40,419 bases of DNA. It comes from Chloroflexi bacterium 13_1_40CM_65_17. GTDB taxonomy: Bacteria > Chloroflexota > Dormibacteria > Dormibacterales > Dormibacteraceae. The notes below the pieces were generated by a model. That model was not told where the DNA came from. It did not search any database and was given only the letters and a program-made list of their open reading frames with translations. Both the position numbers and the translations under genes were made by a program. The stretch is taken from contig MNES01000088.1 of the NCBI GenBank assembly GCA_001917815.1, forward strand, positions 1-40,419, in the 5' to 3' direction. Shown in pieces: positions 1 to 7,313 of the stretch (the stretch's first letter is position 1; the number at the start of each line of letters is the position of its first letter).

Positions 1-64
1 GCACGACCGCCGCCGCGCCCAGGATGACGCCCCCGCGCAGGCCCTCCGACTTGACGACCTTCAC
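1..64 (-). CDS. N-terminus of an unidentified protein (partial)
   Basis: On the minus strand a GTG at 64-62, preceded by a GGGAGAGGGA purine run, opens a frame that stays open to the window edge. It reads VKVVKSEGLRGGVILGAAAVV. The Gly/Ala/Val-rich stretch could begin a membrane segment. Only 21 residues are visible, so no family can be named. The ribosome-binding purine run is also one arm of the hairpin at 66-100. Confidence 0.35.
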   Translation of the reverse strand, partial: MKVVKSEGLRGGVILGAAAVV

Positions 65-65
65 T

Positions 66-100
66 CCCTCTCCCCATCGGGGACACGGCTGGGGAGAGGG
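66..100. repeat. 10-bp perfect inverted repeat (CCCTCTCCCC / GGGGAGAGGG)
   Basis: CCCTCTCCCC at 66-75 is the exact reverse complement of GGGGAGAGGG at 91-100, with a 15-nt loop. There is no T-tract, so it is a poor intrinsic terminator. It resembles the palindrome inside the ThyX-like gene at 10684-10706 (CCCTCCCC/GGGGAGGG). The two may be members of one dispersed palindromic element family. The stretch 65-330 holds no convincing gene. Confidence 0.6.
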
Positions 101-107
101 GCGCGGA

Positions 108-139
108 TAGTCACCACGCCTAATTCTGCGTGGCTACTA
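108..139. repeat. Imperfect dyad in the intergenic region
   Basis: TAGTCACCACGC (108-119) pairs with GCGTGGCTACTA (128-139) at 10 of 12 positions around an 8-nt AT-rich loop. It lies upstream of the partial minus-strand gene and could be an operator or a recombination remnant. Nothing else supports either reading. Confidence 0.35.
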
Positions 140-303
140 GGCCGGATTCATTCCGGCCGTCCCCAAGCATTCCTTCTCAACGCCAGTGTGGCCAGGAGAA
201 CTATTCCGAAAATCCAATCCCGGGAAGGTGAGCAGGGGCGCGAATCCGGCCGCAATAGCGACTCGCCGTTGGTGACCCGAAACCTCGGCCGTTGAGCGCC
301 CCG

Positions 304-338
304 ATGAGCGGAAACCGCCGAGGTTTCCGCTCATTTTT
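304..338 (+). terminator. Strong hairpin with T-tract
   Basis: ATGAGCGGAAACC (304-316) and GGTTTCCGCTCAT (322-334) form a perfect 13-bp stem with a 5-nt GCCGA loop. With the last T of the stem it is followed by five Ts (334-338). This is an intrinsic-terminator shape for plus-strand transcription, although no plus-strand gene ends here. On the minus strand the TGA stop of the zinc-ribbon gene (333-331) lies inside the stem, so the structure may also end that transcript. Confidence 0.6.
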
Positions 339-528
339 GGACAGCGTAGATCCACGTGAACGCGATCACCAGACCCACAACGAGCAAGAAGAAAAGGAGC
401 TCGACCCTGATCGCCAGCCTAACCAGGCGCCGCGCCCGTCGGGTTCGCGCGCCGCAGCGCTCGCAGTAGGCGGCGTTCGGGACCAGCTCCGCGCCGCAGA
501 CGTCGCAGGCGACCTGGGTCTGCTGCAT
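331..528 (-). CDS. Small zinc-ribbon membrane protein
   Basis: This is a 65-residue protein. The N-terminal half carries two CxxC knuckles (CDVC at residues 9-12 and CERC at 22-25), which should bind one zinc ion. A basic patch (RTRRARR) follows, then one strongly hydrophobic helix at about residues 41-62, so the ribbon should face the cytoplasm. Such zinc-ribbon plus TM proteins are common and mostly uncharacterised. I start at the ATG of MQQTQVACD because an upstream in-frame extension is Ser/Thr-rich and would overlap the DinB-like gene. The chosen start abuts that divergent gene. Confidence 0.6.
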   Translation of the reverse strand: MQQTQVACDVCGAELVPNAAYCERCGARTRRARRLVRLAIRVELLFFLLVVGLVIAFTWIYAVQK

Positions 529-1078
529 GTATCTGAGTATGTATGTTTGCGAAGTGGAGCTAGAAGAGGAGCTTGCGCCCGCCGACGCCGTGCTCTTGAT
601 GAGCTCGGTGCCCGAGCGCATCAGCGACCTCGTTTTCGGCCTCGACGAGGCTAAGCTCCGTTATCGCCATGGACCCGCCTTCCCGACTCTCGGCGGCCTG
701 ATCGGGCACCTGCTCGATTCGGGGACCAAGGTCGACGGACTGCTCCGGCACGCCCACCTGGACGGACTGGCCACGGCAGACGTGAGCGCCACGATCGACC
801 CTACCCACGACCATGACCTGGACCGGCCGCTGCAGGAGGCCATCGAGGACTTCGCGCGCGTGCGCCGGCGGACTGTCGATCTTCTTCACGGGTGGGGCAA
901 GAACGAGTGGGAGCGCACCGTCGTCGATCCGCGCGGCGGCACGTTCACGCTCCTCGAGGTTTGCCAGATGGTCACCCGCCACGAGGTGGCCCACATCGCA
1001 CAAATCCGGAACCTCACGGCGCTCCTGCCCGAGCCCGAGGATCTCGGCCCACTGCAGCGGCAGGACATTACCTCATGA
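527..1078 (+). CDS. DinB/YfiT-like metal-binding protein
   Basis: The product is 183 residues, within the usual 150-180 range for the DinB four-helix-bundle family. The expected metal ligands are visible: one His in GHLLDS near residue 61 and two in RHEVAHIAQI near residue 150. The family includes damage-inducible proteins and thiol-dependent transferases, so the substrate cannot be told. The ATG at 527 abuts the divergent zinc-ribbon gene. An ATG at 539 or GTG at 545 are alternatives, and an acidic stretch (EVELEEEL) follows them. The stop overlaps the next gene's start as ATGA, suggesting co-translation with the EVE-domain protein. Confidence 0.75.
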   Translation: MYLSMYVCEVELEEELAPADAVLLMSSVPERISDLVFGLDEAKLRYRHGPAFPTLGGLIGHLLDSGTKVDGLLRHAHLDGLATADVSATIDPTHDHDLDRPLQEAIEDFARVRRRTVDLLHGWGKNEWERTVVDPRGGTFTLLEVCQMVTRHEVAHIAQIRNLTALLPEPEDLGPLQRQDITS

Positions 1079-1641
1079 CGGTTGACGAATCGCCACCGCC
1101 CGCGCCCGCCGCGGACCGTCCCGCGAAGAGCGGCCGTTCGCGCCGCAAGCGTAAATCGGCGCGATCGGAGGCACGATCGTCGCAGTTCTGGATGGTGGTC
1201 AGCTCGCCGGACAACTTCCGCAAGACCCGCGAGCTTGGCTTCACGATCCAGGGCCTGAAGAGCCGTCACCGCCGCCGCGTCGAGACCATGCGGGTCGGCG
1301 ATCGGCTGCTGTATTACGTCACCGGGCGCATGGGTTTCGCCGCCACGGTGACCGTGGCCTCTCCGATGTACGAGGACCACACGCCGATGTGGCGATCCGC
1401 GCGACGCGACGAGGACTATCCCTGGCGGGTGCACATCCGGCCGGATATCGTGCTGGACGACACGGACTGGGTGCCGGCGAAGGAGCTCGCCTATCGCCTC
1501 GACTACGTGCGAAAGTGGCCACCTGAGCACTGGACGCTCGCGTTTCAGGGCCACATCCACGCTCTGCCGCGAAACGATTTCGGAATCATCGAGGACGAGA
1601 TCGCCCGTAGCGCTCGGCGGAAAAGATCCCTGGCCGGCTAG
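1075..1641 (+). CDS. EVE (PUA-like) domain protein
   Basis: The product is 188 residues. A disordered, basic, Pro-rich N-terminus (about residues 1-37, with SRRKRKSARS) precedes an EVE domain beginning FWMVVSSPDNF. Family features are visible: MRVGDRLLYYVTGRMGFAATVTVAS in the core, and a W/P-rich end (WPPEHWTLAFQG). EVE domains belong to the PUA-like fold and are thought to recognise modified bases in DNA or RNA. The start is the ATG whose last bases form the upstream TGA. The basic tail could aid nucleic-acid binding; that is inference. Confidence 0.8.
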   Translation: MTVDESPPPAPAADRPAKSGRSRRKRKSARSEARSSQFWMVVSSPDNFRKTRELGFTIQGLKSRHRRRVETMRVGDRLLYYVTGRMGFAATVTVASPMYEDHTPMWRSARRDEDYPWRVHIRPDIVLDDTDWVPAKELAYRLDYVRKWPPEHWTLAFQGHIHALPRNDFGIIEDEIARSARRKRSLAG

Positions 1642-1646
1642 CAGTA

Positions 1647-2135
1647 GTGATCGCCAGGCTTTATCGCTTCCATTTCAAGAGCGAGCGCAGAGAGCGACTC
1701 TTCTTGGCCTCGCTCGCGTTTCTGCTCACCTTTGCGGGCGTACGGGCAATGACGTTCACGATTCATATCGGCATCGGGCCGTTTCAAAATGTGACCGCCG
1801 GCGGCCTCCACATCCATCACCTGGTTTGGGGAATCCTGCTGCTGCTGGTGGTCGGATACCTGTGGCTGATCCAGGTGGGAACCGGTCAATCCCAGCATGC
1901 GGGCTGGTTCTCGCGCATCACTGCCATCGCATATGGGGTTGGAGCCGCCCTGGCGCTGGATGAGTTCGCGCTATGGCTCAACCTTAAGGACGTCTACTGG
2001 GAACGCGCCGGCCGCCAGAGCGTGGACGCCGTCTTCATCTTCGCCTCGTTGCTTTCGGTTGGCGTGTGGGGCGGTCCCTTCTTACACGGAGTCGTGAAGG
2101 AGATCCTCGCGCTGTCCCGGCGCCCCAAGACGTAG
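1647..2135 (+). CDS. Four-TM integral membrane protein, unknown function
   Basis: The product is 162 residues and starts at a GTG five bases after the EVE gene's stop. Four membrane helices are visible at about residues 18-37, 52-77, 90-110 and 127-149. Conserved-looking polar residues sit at or in the helices: HIHH before helix 2 and DEFALWL at the end of helix 3. Such buried His and acidic residues suggest metal or proton chemistry but do not identify a reaction. Similar hypothetical proteins occur in actinobacteria, as I recall them. Confidence 0.7.
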   Translation: MIARLYRFHFKSERRERLFLASLAFLLTFAGVRAMTFTIHIGIGPFQNVTAGGLHIHHLVWGILLLLVVGYLWLIQVGTGQSQHAGWFSRITAIAYGVGAALALDEFALWLNLKDVYWERAGRQSVDAVFIFASLLSVGVWGGPFLHGVVKEILALSRRPKT

Positions 2136-2180
2136 GCGTGTCACAAACCGCCGGTGCGTGGTGCTTCGGGAGTAGTGGGT

Positions 2181-2723
2181 TTGAATCTCGAGGCGGCTCC
2201 TGATGCCTCAGGGCGAATCGTGAAATCCCGCGATGAGGCGTTCGAAGCGCTGTTCAAAAGTGAATATGCGCGCGTTGCCGGCATTGCCAATCGCGTGCTG
2301 GCGGACTCGCATGAGGCTGAGGACGTGGCGCAGGAGGTCTTCATCAACTTCCACCGCCTGCACTCGGCCAACGCGCAGTTTGCACCCGCGTGGCTACACC
2401 GCGCCGCGGCGCACACGGCGCTGAACCGCCTTCGGGGCCGTCGCCGGCGCGAGAAGCGAGAGCTGGCACAGGCGCCAGGCGAAGCCGAGCGCACCGTTGA
2501 CCCCCAGCGGATGCTCGAGGTCAACGAAGACCGGCGACTGGTGCGAGCCGCGCTCGCCCGGTTGGCGCCAAAACCCGCAGCCGTGCTCGTCTTACGCGCC
2601 AGCGGCCTCAGCTACGCCGAGGTCGGGCAGGCGCTCGGAGTTGGAACTGGACAGATCGGAACCATGTTGAGGCGCGCAGAAGCAGCCCTGCGCAAGGAGG
2701 TCACCCGTGGCACATCTCTCTGA
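2181..2723 (+). CDS. ECF-family RNA polymerase sigma factor
   Basis: It has the two-domain ECF layout. Region 2 contains FKSEYARVAGIANRVLADSHEAEDVAQEVFINFH, and region 4 contains ALARLAPKPAAVLVLRASGLSYAEVGQALGVGTGQIGTMLRRAEAALRK, with no region 3. It should direct RNA polymerase to a small regulon, usually including its own operon. I prefer the TTG at 2181, which has GGGAG 8 nt upstream. GTG at 2154 or at 2220 are alternatives. The 3' end overlaps the anti-sigma gene by 17 nt, the usual arrangement for a sigma/anti-sigma pair. Confidence 0.88.
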   Translation: MNLEAAPDASGRIVKSRDEAFEALFKSEYARVAGIANRVLADSHEAEDVAQEVFINFHRLHSANAQFAPAWLHRAAAHTALNRLRGRRRREKRELAQAPGEAERTVDPQRMLEVNEDRRLVRAALARLAPKPAAVLVLRASGLSYAEVGQALGVGTGQIGTMLRRAEAALRKEVTRGTSL

Positions 2724-3813
2724 TGGAACTTTGCGCCGGATGTTCGACGATCCGGACGCGCTCACCGGCTCGGACCGCCGGCACTACGTCGACTGCGCCG
2801 GCTGCCAGGCCCGCTACAGCGGGATGGCGGATGACGCGCGCGCGGTCGCGACGCTGCTCGCGGCGCCCGAGCTGAGGCTCGACGTGGCGTCCGCCCTGAA
2901 ACGCGTGGAGGCCGCTCCGGCCGCGAAGCCCCGTTTTGGCTTCAGCCTGCCGATCCTGAGCCCCGCGTCGCGGCCGATGTTCGCAGGCCTCGCCGCGGCG
3001 GCCGTGCTCGTCGCGCTTGTCGTCACAGCGTTCGCGGAGATCCTGCCCCTGTTCCAACCGAAGACGGTGGAACCCGTCCCCGTGACAGTTGCCGACCTGC
3101 AGTCGCTGTCGGCGCTTAGCGACTACGGCACCCTGACCTGGACCGAGAAGCCGACGCCTCAGATTGTCCTGTCGGCGGCGGATGCACAGAACGTCGCCGC
3201 GGGAATGCACGCCCCTGCCGTCACCTACCTGCCATCCACCGTGTCGTCCACGGTCACCTACGCGGCGATGCCCAAGGCTGAGGCGGTGTTCACGTTCGAC
3301 GCGGCAAAGGCGGCGGATGCGGCGGCTAAGACCGGCAAGCCTCTGCCGACGCTGCCCGCAGGCATCGACGGGGCCAAGCTCACCGTGAAAGTCGGACCGG
3401 CGATCATCGAGGTGTTCGGCAACCTCAAACAGAGCTCGAGCGCAAACGCGTCCTCGAACGACATCAATCTTCCGCAGCTGGTGATCGCCAGGTCGAGCGC
3501 GCCCGTCGTCAGCTCGACGCAGGTGAGCGCACAGGAGCTCGAGAACTACATCCTCTCGCTTCCGGGCATCTCTCCTGGACTCGCGTCGGCGGTCCGAGCC
3601 ATCAAGGACCCCTCGACCACGCTCCTGGTTCCCGTGCCCGTCGAATACGCAAGCTCGAGCAAGGTCAAGGTAAAGGGCGTCGACGGCGTTGCGCTTGGGG
3701 ACAACACCGGCCTCGGCGCAGCGGTCATCTGGATCAATGGCGACGTCTTCGTGGTCGCCGGGTCGGTCTCGCAGATTGATGTTTTGAAGATCGCCGAAGG
3801 GCTGACGGTTTAG
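2707..3813 (+). CDS. Membrane anti-sigma factor with zinc-finger-like motif and large outer domain
   Basis: The product is 368 residues. Near the N-terminus is H26-x3-C30-x2-C33 (HYVDCAGC), the ZAS-type zinc motif of anti-sigma factors. One membrane helix follows at about 92-112. The remaining ~250 residues lie outside the membrane and match no family I recognise. They are Ala/Thr/Ser/Val-rich, with a segment ELENYILSLPGISPGLASAVRAIKD similar to the outer domains of DUF4367-like proteins. AAGGAGG upstream of the GTG start is a near-perfect SD inside the sigma gene. The likely role is to hold the sigma factor at the membrane until the outer domain senses a signal. Confidence 0.82.
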   Translation: MAHLSDGTLRRMFDDPDALTGSDRRHYVDCAGCQARYSGMADDARAVATLLAAPELRLDVASALKRVEAAPAAKPRFGFSLPILSPASRPMFAGLAAAAVLVALVVTAFAEILPLFQPKTVEPVPVTVADLQSLSALSDYGTLTWTEKPTPQIVLSAADAQNVAAGMHAPAVTYLPSTVSSTVTYAAMPKAEAVFTFDAAKAADAAAKTGKPLPTLPAGIDGAKLTVKVGPAIIEVFGNLKQSSSANASSNDINLPQLVIARSSAPVVSSTQVSAQELENYILSLPGISPGLASAVRAIKDPSTTLLVPVPVEYASSSKVKVKGVDGVALGDNTGLGAAVIWINGDVFVVAGSVSQIDVLKIAEGLTV

Positions 3814-3822
3814 CCTGCATGC

Positions 3823-4782
3823 GTGGCTGAGCCGGCTCTTGTTTCCGAAGCGGCCGCTCCGATGGGAGCGGCCGCTACTGCTCCCGCGATCCATACAGTC
3901 GACCTGACGAAGCGATTCGGCAGCACCATCGCGCTTGCAGGTTTGTCGATGACCGTGCCGCGGGGCGAGATCTTCGGCTTTCTCGGCCCCAACGGTGCAG
4001 GCAAGACGACCTCGGTCAAGCTTCTGCTCGGTCTGCTCAGGCCCAGTTCCGGAGAGGCCTGGCTGCTCGGCGAGCGGATCGGCGACCTCGAGACGCGCCG
4101 GCGCATCGGCTACCTGCCGGAGCTTTTCCGCTACCAGGGTTGGCTCGACGCCCGCGAGGTCCTCGCCCTCCACTGCGAGCTGGCGCCGCTCCCTCGCTCG
4201 ACGTGGAAAGAGGAGATCAAATCGGCCCTGAACACCGTCGGGCTGTCGGATCGGGCCGACGATCGCGTGAGCACGTTCTCGAAGGGTATGCAGCAGCGGC
4301 TCGGGCTCGCGGCGGCCCTGGTCGGCAAGCCCGAGCTCGTTTTCCTGGACGAGCCCACGTCGGCGCTGGACCCCGTCGGCCGCCACGACGTGCGCGAAAT
4401 CATTCGAGGCCTCTCCGCGCGAGGCACCGCCGTCTTCCTCAACTCGCACCTCTTGAGCGAGGTCGAGCAGGTCTGCGACCGCGTGGCGGTGGTCGACCAC
4501 GGCCGGGTCATCGCCTCCGGGACGATGGACGAGCTGCTCAGCGGTACAGCAGTGCGGGTGAGGGTGAGCGGCCTGGACCAGGCGGCGAAGGCGAAGCTTG
4601 CCGCCTTCGGTCCGATAGACGACGAAGGTGAGCAGCTGACTTTCACGAAGCTCGACATCGAGCGCGTTCCCGAGCTCGTGTCGACGATCGTCGCAATCGG
4701 CGGAAGGGTCTACGAGGTCGCTCCCCGCCACCAGACGCTCGAAGACCGATTCCTACAGCTCCTCCACGAGGAAGAGGCGTGA
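3823..4782 (+). CDS. ABC transporter ATP-binding protein (ABC-2 exporter type)
   Basis: All nucleotide-binding motifs are present in order: Walker A GPNGAGKTT, signature FSKGMQQR (an LSGGQ variant usual for ABC-2 systems), Walker B LVFLDEPTSALD and the switch His in NSHLLSEVE. The family drives export, or membrane-linked processes, together with a separate permease, here the next gene. The GTG at 3823 gives a 21-residue Ala-rich extension before the ABC fold. The ATG at 3862 is an alternative and lies in a hairpin loop. The stop overlaps the permease start (ATGA). The position behind sigma/anti-sigma genes suggests induction by that sigma factor. Confidence 0.92.
   Translation: MAEPALVSEAAAPMGAAATAPAIHTVDLTKRFGSTIALAGLSMTVPRGEIFGFLGPNGAGKTTSVKLLLGLLRPSSGEAWLLGERIGDLETRRRIGYLPELFRYQGWLDAREVLALHCELAPLPRSTWKEEIKSALNTVGLSDRADDRVSTFSKGMQQRLGLAAALVGKPELVFLDEPTSALDPVGRHDVREIIRGLSARGTAVFLNSHLLSEVEQVCDRVAVVDHGRVIASGTMDELLSGTAVRVRVSGLDQAAKAKLAAFGPIDDEGEQLTFTKLDIERVPELVSTIVAIGGRVYEVAPRHQTLEDRFLQLLHEEEA
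3849..3876. repeat. 12-bp perfect GC-rich hairpin at the 5' end of the ABC ATPase gene
   Basis: AGCGGCCGCTCC (3849-3860) and GGAGCGGCCGCT (3865-3876) pair perfectly around a GATG loop. It lies 26-53 nt into the coding sequence if translation starts at GTG 3823. The possible alternative start ATG 3862 falls in the loop. It could dampen translation or transcription between the anti-sigma and ABC genes. There is no T-tract. Confidence 0.55.
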
Positions 4783-5645
4783 TGTCCCCGGTGTTCGTGT
4801 TCGCCAGGCTCACGGTCCAGGAGGCTTCGCGCCGCCGCCTGCTGCTGGCGCTCGTCATCCTCACGCTGCTGGTGGTCGGGTTCTCGGCCTGGGGCTTTAA
4901 CAAGATCACGACCGTCACCAGGAGCGACGGCACCGTTCTACCCGCCCAGCAGGTCACGCTGATCTCTTCACAGCTGCTGATCGTCGTCACGTTCATGTAC
5001 AGCGGCGTGCTCGCGCTCAGCGCGGCGGTGGTCGCGGGGCCACTCATCTCGAGCGAGGTCGAAAGCGGGCTCCTGCTCTCGGAGCTCGCAAGGCCGGTGC
5101 GGCGAAGCGAGGTAGTGATCGGCAAGTGGCTCGGGCTTGCGATCCTGGTGACGGCGTACGCGGCCGGGTCAGCCTTCCTGGAGCTGACCGCGGTGGACTG
5201 GGCAACCGGCTACGTGCCTCCGCATCCGATCGAGCTCGTGATCTACGTGGCAGCCGAGGGCCTGGCACTGCTCTCGCTCGGTCTCCTGCTCTCAACGCGT
5301 CTATCAGGCATCACAGGCGGTGTGATCGCGCTGGTCGCGTGGCTCATGGCGTGGATCGCGGGCGTCGTGGGCGACATCGGGACCGGCCTACAGAACTCAG
5401 CGCTCCAGAACGTCGGCACCATCAGCCACCTTCTATTGCCAACTGACGGGCTGTGGCGCGGCGCGGTCTACGCGATGGAACCAGATGTGATCCTGGCGAC
5501 GCTCCGCGCGGCAGGAACCGCGGGCCGCGCCAATCCTTTCAGCGCCGTCGATCCGCCACCGACCGCTTTTCTCACGTGGGTCGTGGTGTGGTTCGCGCTC
5601 ATGCTCACACTCAGCGTATGGAGCTTCCGCACCCGCGAGATCTGA
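4782..5645 (+). CDS. ABC-2 type permease
   Basis: The product is 287 residues with about six membrane helices, near residues 20-40, 65-90, 110-130, 150-170, 175-197 and 263-283. Between helices 2 and 3 is the typical ABC-2 segment GPLISSEVESGLLLSELARPVRRSEVVIGKWLG. It pairs with the preceding ATPase to form an exporter; the cargo cannot be inferred. I use the ATG at 4782 (overlapping the ATPase stop); GTG at 4779 is one codon earlier. The gene ends only 4 nt before the convergent thioesterase gene, with no room for a separate terminator. Confidence 0.87.
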   Translation: MSPVFVFARLTVQEASRRRLLLALVILTLLVVGFSAWGFNKITTVTRSDGTVLPAQQVTLISSQLLIVVTFMYSGVLALSAAVVAGPLISSEVESGLLLSELARPVRRSEVVIGKWLGLAILVTAYAAGSAFLELTAVDWATGYVPPHPIELVIYVAAEGLALLSLGLLLSTRLSGITGGVIALVAWLMAWIAGVVGDIGTGLQNSALQNVGTISHLLLPTDGLWRGAVYAMEPDVILATLRAAGTAGRANPFSAVDPPPTAFLTWVVVWFALMLTLSVWSFRTREI

Positions 5646-5649
5646 ACTG

Positions 5650-6021
5650 CTAGGAAGCGGGCGGGATGATCGCCTGCGTTTGGGTGACACGTGCCACCCG
5701 CCGCCCTTGAGCATCCAGAAGATCGGTCTGGACCACGATTGTCGTGCGGCCGACGTGCAGCGGTGTGCTCACCGCCTCGACGTAACCCTCGCGCACAGCG
5801 CGGAAAAAGTTGGTCTTCGACTCGATGGTTGCCGTGCCCGCGCCGGCGGGAAGGTTGAGCGCCGCGCAGTAGGCGCCGATCGAGTCGGCAAGCGACATCA
5901 GTACCCCGCCGTGAAGCACTCCGCCGGTCGTGCAGCGCTCAGGTGTCCAATCCAGCCGCCCCCGCACTTCCTCCGGCGACGCGGACACGAGCTCGGCACC
6001 GATGAGGGACGCGAACGGCAT
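5650..6021 (-). CDS. PaaI-type hotdog-fold thioesterase
   Basis: The product is 123 residues, the usual size for a single hotdog domain. The family signature is clear: CTTGGVLHGGVLMSLADSIGA (central helix with the HGG motif) and TATIESKTNFFRAVREG. Enzymes of this group hydrolyse acyl-CoA or aryl-CoA thioesters, often as housekeeping steps in aromatic or fatty acid metabolism. The ATG at 6021 matches the usual family start (MPFASLIGAEL). An in-frame CTG at 6045 overlaps the TGA of the upstream gdhA-like gene and would add eight residues. It is last in a minus-strand run with gdhA and the ThDP enzyme. Confidence 0.85.
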   Translation of the reverse strand: MPFASLIGAELVSASPEEVRGRLDWTPERCTTGGVLHGGVLMSLADSIGAYCAALNLPAGAGTATIESKTNFFRAVREGYVEAVSTPLHVGRTTIVVQTDLLDAQGRRVARVTQTQAIIPPAS

Positions 6022-6041
6022 CGCTACCAGCGGAGAGTCGT

Positions 6042-7313
6042 TCAGGGATAAAGCCCTCGTTCTCGGGTCGCGCCGGCCACGCGAGACACCGCATGGCAGT
6101 AGGCGGCCATGCGCATGTCGAGCTTGTTTTCGACCTTCGTCTTCAGCACCTCCGAGAACGCGCGCGTCATGATCGCCTTCAGCTTCTGGTTCACCTCGTG
6201 TTCGGACCAGAAGAACGACTGCAGGTCCTGCACCCACTCGAAGTACGAGACGGTGACGCCGCCGGCGTTGGCCAGGATGTCGGGCACGACAAAGATGCCG
6301 CGCTCGCGAAAGATGGCATCCGCCTCGGGCGTCGTCGGTCCGTTGGCGCCTTCGACTATCAGCTTCGCCTTTACGTCGCGCGCGTTGCGCGAAGTCAGCT
6401 GGTTGCCGATCGCCGCCGGCACGAGCAAGTCGCAGTCGACGAGCAGCACGTCCTGGTTGCCGATCTCCTGGGCGCCCGGAAAACCGCGAAGCGTTTTCTC
6501 GCGTGCTCGATATTCGAGCACGCGCTTGATGGAAAGGCCGAGTGGGTTGTAGATGCCGCCGTAGTCCTCACTGACCGCAACCACCGTGCATCCGGCTTCT
6601 TCGAGAAGCCGCGCGCTGATGCTGCCCACGTTGCCGAAGCCCTGCACCGAAACGCGGGTCTGATGAGGCTGGCGACCCAGGTGCTCGAGCGCCGCCATTG
6701 AGCAGATCGTGACCCCGCGTCCGGTTGCCTCGACCCGGCCGAGGGATCCCCCGACCTCAATCGGCTTGCCGGTCACGGACGCAGGCACCGAGTAGCCGAG
6801 GTGCATCGAGAGCGTGTCCATGATCCACGCCATCGTCTGACCGTCGGTGTTGACGTCTGGCGCTGGGATGTCGCGGTCGGCGCCGATGAGAATCGAGATC
6901 TCGGTCGCGAACCGGCGGGTCATGTGCTCGAGCTCGTTGAGCGAAAGCTCCTTCGGATTGACGATGATGCCGCCCTTCGCGCCGCCGAACGGGATGTTGA
7001 CCACAGCGCATTTCCACGTCATCCACATCGCGAGCGCCTTCACCTCGTTGAGGGAGACATCGGGGTGGTACCGAATGCCGCCCTTCGCCGGGCCGCGGTT
7101 GATGTTGTGCTGCACCCGATATCCTGTGAAGACGCGAAGCCGGTGGTCATCCATCTGCACCGGGAAGTTGCAGGTGAACTCGCGCTGCACCTCGCGCAGT
7201 ACTTCGCGCAGCCACGGCTCGAGCTGGATGAGCTCGGCCGCGGTGTCGAACTGCGACTGTGCAGTACGCCACTCGTCGGCTTCGACGACTGGGTGCAGCT
7301 CCGCGGTGCTCAC
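6042..7313 (-). CDS. gdhA: Glutamate dehydrogenase (Glu/Leu/Phe/Val family)
   Basis: The product is 423 residues, typical of hexameric NAD(P)-dependent GDH. Substrate-site and catalytic motifs are visible: NRGPAKGGIRYHP, CAVVNIPFGGAKGGI and DIPAPDVNTD. The Rossmann motif GFGNVGS lies near residue 225, and the C-terminal part holds EGANGPTTPEAD and PDILANAGGVTVSYFEW. It interconverts glutamate with 2-oxoglutarate and ammonium. Coenzyme preference cannot be read reliably. The GTG start overlaps the upstream ThDP-enzyme stop by 4 nt (GTGA). The asparaginase two genes upstream suggests a role in amino-acid nitrogen release. Confidence 0.92.
   Translation of the reverse strand: MSTAELHPVVEADEWRTAQSQFDTAAELIQLEPWLREVLREVQREFTCNFPVQMDDHRLRVFTGYRVQHNINRGPAKGGIRYHPDVSLNEVKALAMWMTWKCAVVNIPFGGAKGGIIVNPKELSLNELEHMTRRFATEISILIGADRDIPAPDVNTDGQTMAWIMDTLSMHLGYSVPASVTGKPIEVGGSLGRVEATGRGVTICSMAALEHLGRQPHQTRVSVQGFGNVGSISARLLEEAGCTVVAVSEDYGGIYNPLGLSIKRVLEYRAREKTLRGFPGAQEIGNQDVLLVDCDLLVPAAIGNQLTSRNARDVKAKLIVEGANGPTTPEADAIFRERGIFVVPDILANAGGVTVSYFEWVQDLQSFFWSEHEVNQKLKAIMTRAFSEVLKTKVENKLDMRMAAYCHAVSRVAGATRERGLYP

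Noticed and set aside
137-355. A 72-codon minus-strand frame across the palindromic intergenic DNA
   Set aside because: It runs through both arms of the 304-334 hairpin and shows no SD or domain. I could not support it as a gene.
2701-4731. A 676-codon open frame on the minus strand
   Set aside because: It is antisense to the anti-sigma and ABC ATPase genes, which have complete family motifs. Its translation is Arg/Asp/His-rich with no recognisable domain, as expected from high GC content.
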